Assembly (NCBI RefSeq): GCF_003352915.1
Contig: NZ_CP022314.1
Coordinates: 1,050,460 to 1,114,459, forward strand
Source: Arthrobacter sp. PM3
Lineage (GTDB): Bacteria > Actinomycetota > Actinomycetes > Actinomycetales > Micrococcaceae
DNA length: 64,000 nt
Direction: 5' to 3'
Position 1 is the stretch's first letter. Each line of letters opens with the position of its first letter. Under the pieces are notes generated by a model. That model ran no database searches. It was not told the DNA's origin and worked only from the letters and a program-made list of their open reading frames with translations. Shown piece after piece: positions 60,090 through 64,000 of the stretch. Both the position numbers and the translations under genes were made by a program.

Positions 60090-61175
60090 ATGGTCCACAA
60101 AGTCAAAGGCGCCGTAGTCCGTTCCAAGAACGCCGAGGTCACCCTGGAGACCATCCTGGTGCCGGATCCGGGCCCCGGCGAGGCACTGGTGGACATCCTC
60201 ACCTGCGGCGTCTGCCACACCGACCTGCACTACAAGCAGGGTGCCATCAGTGACGACTTCCCGTTCCTGCTCGGCCACGAGGCCACCGGCGTGGTCAGCG
60301 CCGTCGGACCGGACGTCACCGAGGTGGCACCCGGCGACCGCGTGGTGCTCAACTGGCGTGCGGTCTGCGGCGAATGCCGCGCCTGCCGCCGCGGTGAACC
60401 GCAGTACTGCTTCAATACCCACAACGCCACCCAGAAGATGACGCTGGAAGACGGCACGGAACTCTCGCCGGCGCTCGGCATCGGCGCGTTCGCCGAGAAG
60501 ACCCTCGTCGCCGCCGGGCAATGCACCAAGGTGGACCCCGACGCCGACCCCGCCGCCGTCGGCCTGCTCGGCTGCGGCGTCATGGCCGGCATCGGCGCCG
60601 CCATCAACACCGGGAACGTCAAGCGCGGCGATTCCGTCGCCGTGATCGGCTGCGGCGGCGTGGGCGTGGCTGCCGTCGCCGGCGCCGCGCTCGCCGGCGC
60701 CACCACGGTGATCGCCGTCGACATCGATGCCAAGAAGCTCCGGCGCGCCAAGGACCTCGGCGCCACACACACCGTGGACTCCTCCGCCGTCGACCCCGTG
60801 GAGGCCATCCGCGAACTCACCGGCGGCTTCGGCGCCGACGTGGTGATCGACGCCGTCGGCCGTCCCGAAACGTACAAGCAGGCGTTCTACGCCCGCGACC
60901 TCGCCGGCACGGTGGTCCTGGTGGGGGTCCCCAGCCCCGAGATGACGCTGGAACTGCCCCTCCTGGACGTGTTCGGCCGTGGCGGCTCGCTCAAGTCCTC
61001 GTGGTACGGCGACTGCCTTCCCTCCCGCGACTTCCCCATGCTCATCAGCCTGTACCGCCAGGGCAAGCTGGACCTCGACGCCTTCGTGACGGAGCGGATC
61101 ACGATCGACCAGATCGAAGAGGCTTTCGGCAAGATGCACGCCGGCGCCGTGCTGCGTTCGGTGGTCGAGCTGTGA
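60090..61175 (+). CDS. mscR: S-(hydroxymethyl)mycothiol dehydrogenase
   Basis: 361 residues, zinc-dependent medium-chain dehydrogenase. Catalytic zinc ligands Cys39 and His63 ([17 protein letters not shown]); structural zinc Cys93/96/99/107. NAD loop [15 protein letters not shown]. Oxidises the formaldehyde-mycothiol adduct. GGGAGAAG precedes the ATG at 60090. Overlaps the next gene by 4 bp (GTGA), as for M. tuberculosis mscR and its neighbour. Confidence 0.92.
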   Translation: MVHKVKGAVVRSKNAEVTLETILVPDPGPGEALVDILTCGVCHTDLHYKQGAISDDFPFLLGHEATGVVSAVGPDVTEVAPGDRVVLNWRAVCGECRACRRGEPQYCFNTHNATQKMTLEDGTELSPALGIGAFAEKTLVAAGQCTKVDPDADPAAVGLLGCGVMAGIGAAINTGNVKRGDSVAVIGCGGVGVAAVAGAALAGATTVIAVDIDAKKLRRAKDLGATHTVDSSAVDPVEAIRELTGGFGADVVIDAVGRPETYKQAFYARDLAGTVVLVGVPSPEMTLELPLLDVFGRGGSLKSSWYGDCLPSRDFPMLISLYRQGKLDLDAFVTERITIDQIEEAFGKMHAGAVLRSVVEL

Positions 61176-61834
61176 ACGGCACCGCGGCCGGAGGTATCCG
61201 GATCGACCGGCTGGTCACCTCGGGCACGTTCTCGCTCGACGGCGGCACCTGGGACGTCGACAACAACGTCTGGATCATCGGGGATGAGACCGAATGCGTC
61301 ATCATCGACCCCGCCCATGATCCGGCGGCCGTGGCAGCGGCCGTCCATGGCCGGAAGGTCACTGCGATCCTGCTGACGCACGGGCACGACGACCACATCG
61401 CCGCCGTCGGCGAGGTCCGTCAGCTCGTGGACGCGCCCGTGTACCTGCACCGGGACGACTGGATGCTGTGGGAACGGGTATTCCCGGGCACCGAACCGGA
61501 CCACGCCATCGCCGACGGCGACACCTTCCCGGTCGCCGGGGCCGCGCTCACGGCCCTGCACACGCCCGGCCACTCGCCGGGGTCCGTGTGCTTCCACCTT
61601 CCGGGCGGCGGCGCCGGGGTTGAAGGCACGGTCTTCAGCGGTGACACGCTATTCCAGGGCGGACCGGGAGCTACCGGCCGTTCCTTCAGCGACTTCCCCA
61701 CCATCATCGGGTCCATCCGGGCCCGGCTCCTGCCGCTTCCGGCGGACACCGTAGTGCGGACCGGGCACGGGGATCCGACGACGATCGGCGCCGAATCCCC
61801 GCACCTTGACGAATGGATCGCGCGCGGGCACTAG
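61172..61834 (+). CDS. Metallo-beta-lactamase-fold hydrolase
   Basis: 220 residues. Metal motif HxHxDH at His70, His72, Asp74, His75 (LTHGHDDH), a further His in [10 protein letters not shown] and Asp in SGDTLF: the glyoxalase II pattern. Co-translated with mscR, so S-formylmycothiol hydrolysis is a reasonable guess; no direct proof in the sequence. Confidence 0.88.
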   Translation: MNGTAAGGIRIDRLVTSGTFSLDGGTWDVDNNVWIIGDETECVIIDPAHDPAAVAAAVHGRKVTAILLTHGHDDHIAAVGEVRQLVDAPVYLHRDDWMLWERVFPGTEPDHAIADGDTFPVAGAALTALHTPGHSPGSVCFHLPGGGAGVEGTVFSGDTLFQGGPGATGRSFSDFPTIIGSIRARLLPLPADTVVRTGHGDPTTIGAESPHLDEWIARGH

Positions 61835-61889
61835 TCCCCACGGGGCCCTCATCGCCTCAGGACATAGGTCCGCCATAGGATAGGGGGCC

Positions 61890-62390
61890 ATGAGCCCCTT
61901 CGCCAGCATGGATCCCGCCACTTTCACGGCCGATCTGCGGACCCAGTTCGATGCGTTCCTCGACGAGCACCGGGCGGCCCTGCACGACTGCTTGGACGGC
62001 CTGACGGAACAGGAGGCCCGGGCGTCGCTGGTGCCCTCACGGACCACCCTTCTGGGGCTGGTCAAGCACGCCACGTTCGTGGAGAAGGTCTGGTTCGACG
62101 AGGCCATCACGTGCCGGACCCGGGCCGAGATCGGGATCCCGGCCACCCCCGATGAGTCGTTCGTCCTTGCGGCCGGCGACACGATCGGGGGCATCCGGGC
62201 CGCGTACGCGCGGGCATGCGAGGATTCACGCCGCCGGACCGATCCCTTGGCCCTGGACGACCTCGCCAGGGGCAACAGGCGCGGCCCGCTGCCCCTGCGG
62301 TGGGTCTACCTGCACATGCTCCGTGAACTCGCCCAGCACTGCGGCCACGCCGACATCCTGCGCGAGCAGGTCCTCGCAGCGCGCAGCTAG
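61890..62390 (+). CDS. DinB/DUF664-family protein
   Basis: 166 residues, four-helix bundle of the DinB/DUF664 type. Metal-ligand candidates are His60 (LGLVKHATFVEKVWF) and the His residues of LAQHCGHADILRE near 150. Some members act as mycothiol-dependent enzymes, fitting the neighbours. GGGGG lies 2-6 nt before the ATG. Its end overlaps the convergent MetF-like gene by 4 bp. Confidence 0.8.
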   Translation: MSPFASMDPATFTADLRTQFDAFLDEHRAALHDCLDGLTEQEARASLVPSRTTLLGLVKHATFVEKVWFDEAITCRTRAEIGIPATPDESFVLAAGDTIGGIRAAYARACEDSRRRTDPLALDDLARGNRRGPLPLRWVYLHMLRELAQHCGHADILREQVLAARS

Positions 62391-63238
62391 CCGGCGGCGA
62401 GTCCGGGGCCGCCAGCGGCTGCGTACGGTTCCAGGCTATTGAAGGTGTAGAGGTGGATGCCGGCCAGGGCCGGGGCGGCCGCTGACAGCTCGGACACCAG
62501 GCCTTCGGGTGAGTAGTTGCCGCCGTTCAGGAGCCGCCGGGCGAGCGGACCCTTCCGGCTGATAAAGCGCAATGAGGGACCCACGCCGATCTTGGTGGCC
62601 AGGGAGATGAGCCTGGTCCGGGGCACCTGACCGGCCACTCCGGCCCACACCGGCAGGGCGACGCCTTCCCGGCGCAACAGCTCCACGTAGCAGCTGATCC
62701 TGGCGGCGGAGAAACACATCTGCGTCACCACGTGCGTGGCCAGATGCTGTTTTTCCAGCAGTGCGTCGAGCATATGCAGCGGATTCCGGCGCGGATGGCC
62801 CTCCGGGTAGCCGGCGACGCCGATCGCGATCTGCCCGCCGGAGAGGTCGGCGATGTCCTCCATGAGCCGGGCACCGGTGTCGTAGGGGCCGGCGGCGTGC
62901 GCCGCGTCGCCGCCGATGGCGAAGACATCGGTGATCCCGGAATCCTCGCAGTCCCTGAGGATGCCGGCGAGCTGTGCGCGGTCCTCGAGGCTGCGTGCGG
63001 CAAGGTGCGGCACCACGTCATAGCCCAGCCGGCGAAGCTGCACCGCCGTCTGCATCGTGGGTTTGACGCCGTGGTGAGGCAGGCACGTCACCGTGAGCGT
63101 CGAGCCTGCCGGGAGGCTCGCCTGGATTCCGGGCACGATGCCGTCCGTGGGAATAATCTCCAGCCGCGTGGGCAGCGCGCTGGCGGCCCCGGCGGGCCGG
63201 AGCGCAGGGGAAGTGGTTGAAAGTGAATGGACTGTCAC
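62387..63238 (-). CDS. Methylenetetrahydrofolate reductase-like protein
   Basis: 283 residues, TIM-barrel type: VTCLPHHGVKPTMQTAVQLR, VFAIGGDAAHAAGPYD, GVAGYPEGHPR and QMCFSAARISCYVELL follow the MetF order. Shorter and more divergent than E. coli MetF; probably acts on folate-bound one-carbon units. GTG start with GGAGG and a 5-nt spacer. Downstream of purU on the same strand (84-bp gap), so the two may work in one pathway. Confidence 0.82.
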   Translation of the reverse strand: MTVHSLSTTSPALRPAGAASALPTRLEIIPTDGIVPGIQASLPAGSTLTVTCLPHHGVKPTMQTAVQLRRLGYDVVPHLAARSLEDRAQLAGILRDCEDSGITDVFAIGGDAAHAAGPYDTGARLMEDIADLSGGQIAIGVAGYPEGHPRRNPLHMLDALLEKQHLATHVVTQMCFSAARISCYVELLRREGVALPVWAGVAGQVPRTRLISLATKIGVGPSLRFISRKGPLARRLLNGGNYSPEGLVSELSAAAPALAGIHLYTFNSLEPYAAAGGPGLAAG

Positions 63239-63322
63239 GAGGACCTCCAGGGAATGGCCGGCGCAACGCGCCGGAGCGGACAGGGGCAGACCGGGCTGAA
63301 CAGGCGAAACGGTGCCGGGGCG

Positions 63323-64000
63323 TCAGCGAAGAATGACGGTCCGGTTGCCGGAGAGGATGATTCGCCCTTCAGCGTGCCAGCGGACGGCGTTCGTCAGGGC
63401 CTTGCACTCCGCATCCCTGCCGACCGCTACAAGATCGGCCGGGGTGTAGGTGTGGTCCACCTCTATCACCTGCTGGGAAATGATGGGTCCCTCGTCCAGC
63501 TCCGAGTTGACGTAGTGCGCCGTGGCACCGACTGTCTTGACACCCCGGTCGTACGCCTGATGGTACGGTTTGGCGCCCTTGAAGCTCGGCAGGAAGGAAT
63601 GATGGATGTTGATGGCTTTGCCGGCCAGCCGGGCCGTCAGGCTGTCGCTGAAAACCTGCATGTAGCGGGCAAGGACCACCAGCTCAACCTTGTAGGTTTC
63701 CACCAGGTCGAGCAGCTTGGCTTCCGCCTCCGGCTTGGTTTCCTGGCGCACGGGCACATGGTGGAAGGGGATCCCGTGCCAGGTGACAAGATCCTCATGG
63801 TCACGGTGGTTGGACACCACAGCGACGATCTCGACCGGGAGTTCGCCGATCCGGGCCCGGAAGAGCAGATCATTGAGGCAATGGCTGTACTTGGAGACCA
63901 TGACGAGGATCCGCAGTTTGCGGCCGTGACGTTCCAGGCGCCAGTTCATGTCCCATTCCGCGGCCACGGGTGTGAAGTCCCGCTGGAGCTCTTCAACGGT
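63323..64000 (-). CDS. purU: Formyltetrahydrofolate deformylase, 5' end cut by window
   Basis: 225 residues visible; the frame is open to the window end (reading TVEELQRDFTPVAAEWDM before the first internal Met), so the N-terminal ACT domain lies outside. The formyltransferase-like domain has NHRDHEDL, FHHVPV, LARYMQVFS, NIHHSFLPSFKGAKPYHQA and GATAHYV. Releases formate from 10-formyl-THF, which complements the formaldehyde genes upstream. Confidence 0.93.
   Translation of the reverse strand, partial: TVEELQRDFTPVAAEWDMNWRLERHGRKLRILVMVSKYSHCLNDLLFRARIGELPVEIVAVVSNHRDHEDLVTWHGIPFHHVPVRQETKPEAEAKLLDLVETYKVELVVLARYMQVFSDSLTARLAGKAINIHHSFLPSFKGAKPYHQAYDRGVKTVGATAHYVNSELDEGPIISQQVIEVDHTYTPADLVAVGRDAECKALTNAVRWHAEGRIILSGNRTVILR

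Overview
This window is core chromosome of a high-GC actinobacterium. Protein sequences and gene order point to Micrococcaceae, most likely Arthrobacter or Pseudarthrobacter: mycothiol-linked proteins (mycoredoxin, S-(hydroxymethyl)mycothiol dehydrogenase, a DUF664 protein), a MurT/GatD pair, acVLRF1, a DUF222-HNH protein, many GTG and TTG starts, and the usual actinobacterial order thrS-HIT-pgsA ... pdxS ... pdxT-yebC-ruvCAB-secDF-relA ... hisS-aspS-rarA-rpsD-alaS-ruvX-mltG-aroECKB-efp-nusB ... pyrRBC-carAB. The genus is an inference. I see no prophage, insertion sequence, CRISPR array, rRNA or tRNA gene.

Layout. 1-4.9 kb is the pyrimidine operon (pyrR-pyrB-pyrC-small membrane protein-carA-carB, minus strand), with a PyrR-type RNA hairpin at the pyrR ribosome binding site. 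5-6.2 kb is a PrsW-like membrane protease. 6.3-18.4 kb is one long run of minus-strand genes: nusB, efp, a TPR protein, aroB-aroK-aroC-aroE, mltG, ruvX, alaS, two small membrane-anchored proteins and rpsD. 18.5-24.7 kb is looser: a cupin, rarA, the peptidyl-tRNA hydrolase acVLRF1, a DUF222-HNH protein, a scar holding a decayed methyltransferase, and an acetyltransferase. 24.7-35.3 kb carries aspS, an amino-acid permease, hisS, a cyclophilin, a DUF349 protein, an AbiEi-like protein and relA. The hisS/cyclophilin spacer holds nine 14-bp tandem repeats and a perfect inverted repeat.

35.4-42.9 kb is secF-secD-yajC-ruvB-ruvA-ruvC-yebC-pdxT. 43.0-48.6 kb is a mostly plus-strand block (murT-gatD, a GNAT, an alpha/beta hydrolase, an M3 peptidase) lying between pdxT and its partner pdxS. 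Large nested palindromes sit between the peptidase gene and pdxS. 49.9-57.1 kb has pgsA, a HIT protein, thrS, dnaE2 and a DUF6504 gene behind a near-consensus LexA box. 57.3-59.6 kb has an unknown small protein, chorismate mutase, a VOC protein and a SRAP (YedK/HMCES) protein. 59.7-64 kb is a mycothiol and one-carbon cluster: mycoredoxin, mscR, a metallo-beta-lactamase-fold hydrolase, a DUF664 protein, a MetF-like reductase and purU (cut by the window end).

Most of the window is ordinary housekeeping DNA, and I do not see a clearly undescribed multi-gene system. The best leads are non-coding or comparative: the PyrR leader, two related LexA-like sites (dnaE2 and ruvAB), the palindrome clusters at 48.6-48.8 and 58.7 kb, the 14-bp tandem array at 29.5 kb, a leaderless murT promoter, a MurT without the zinc-ribbon cysteines, and DUF6504-dnaE2 without adjacent imuA/imuB.
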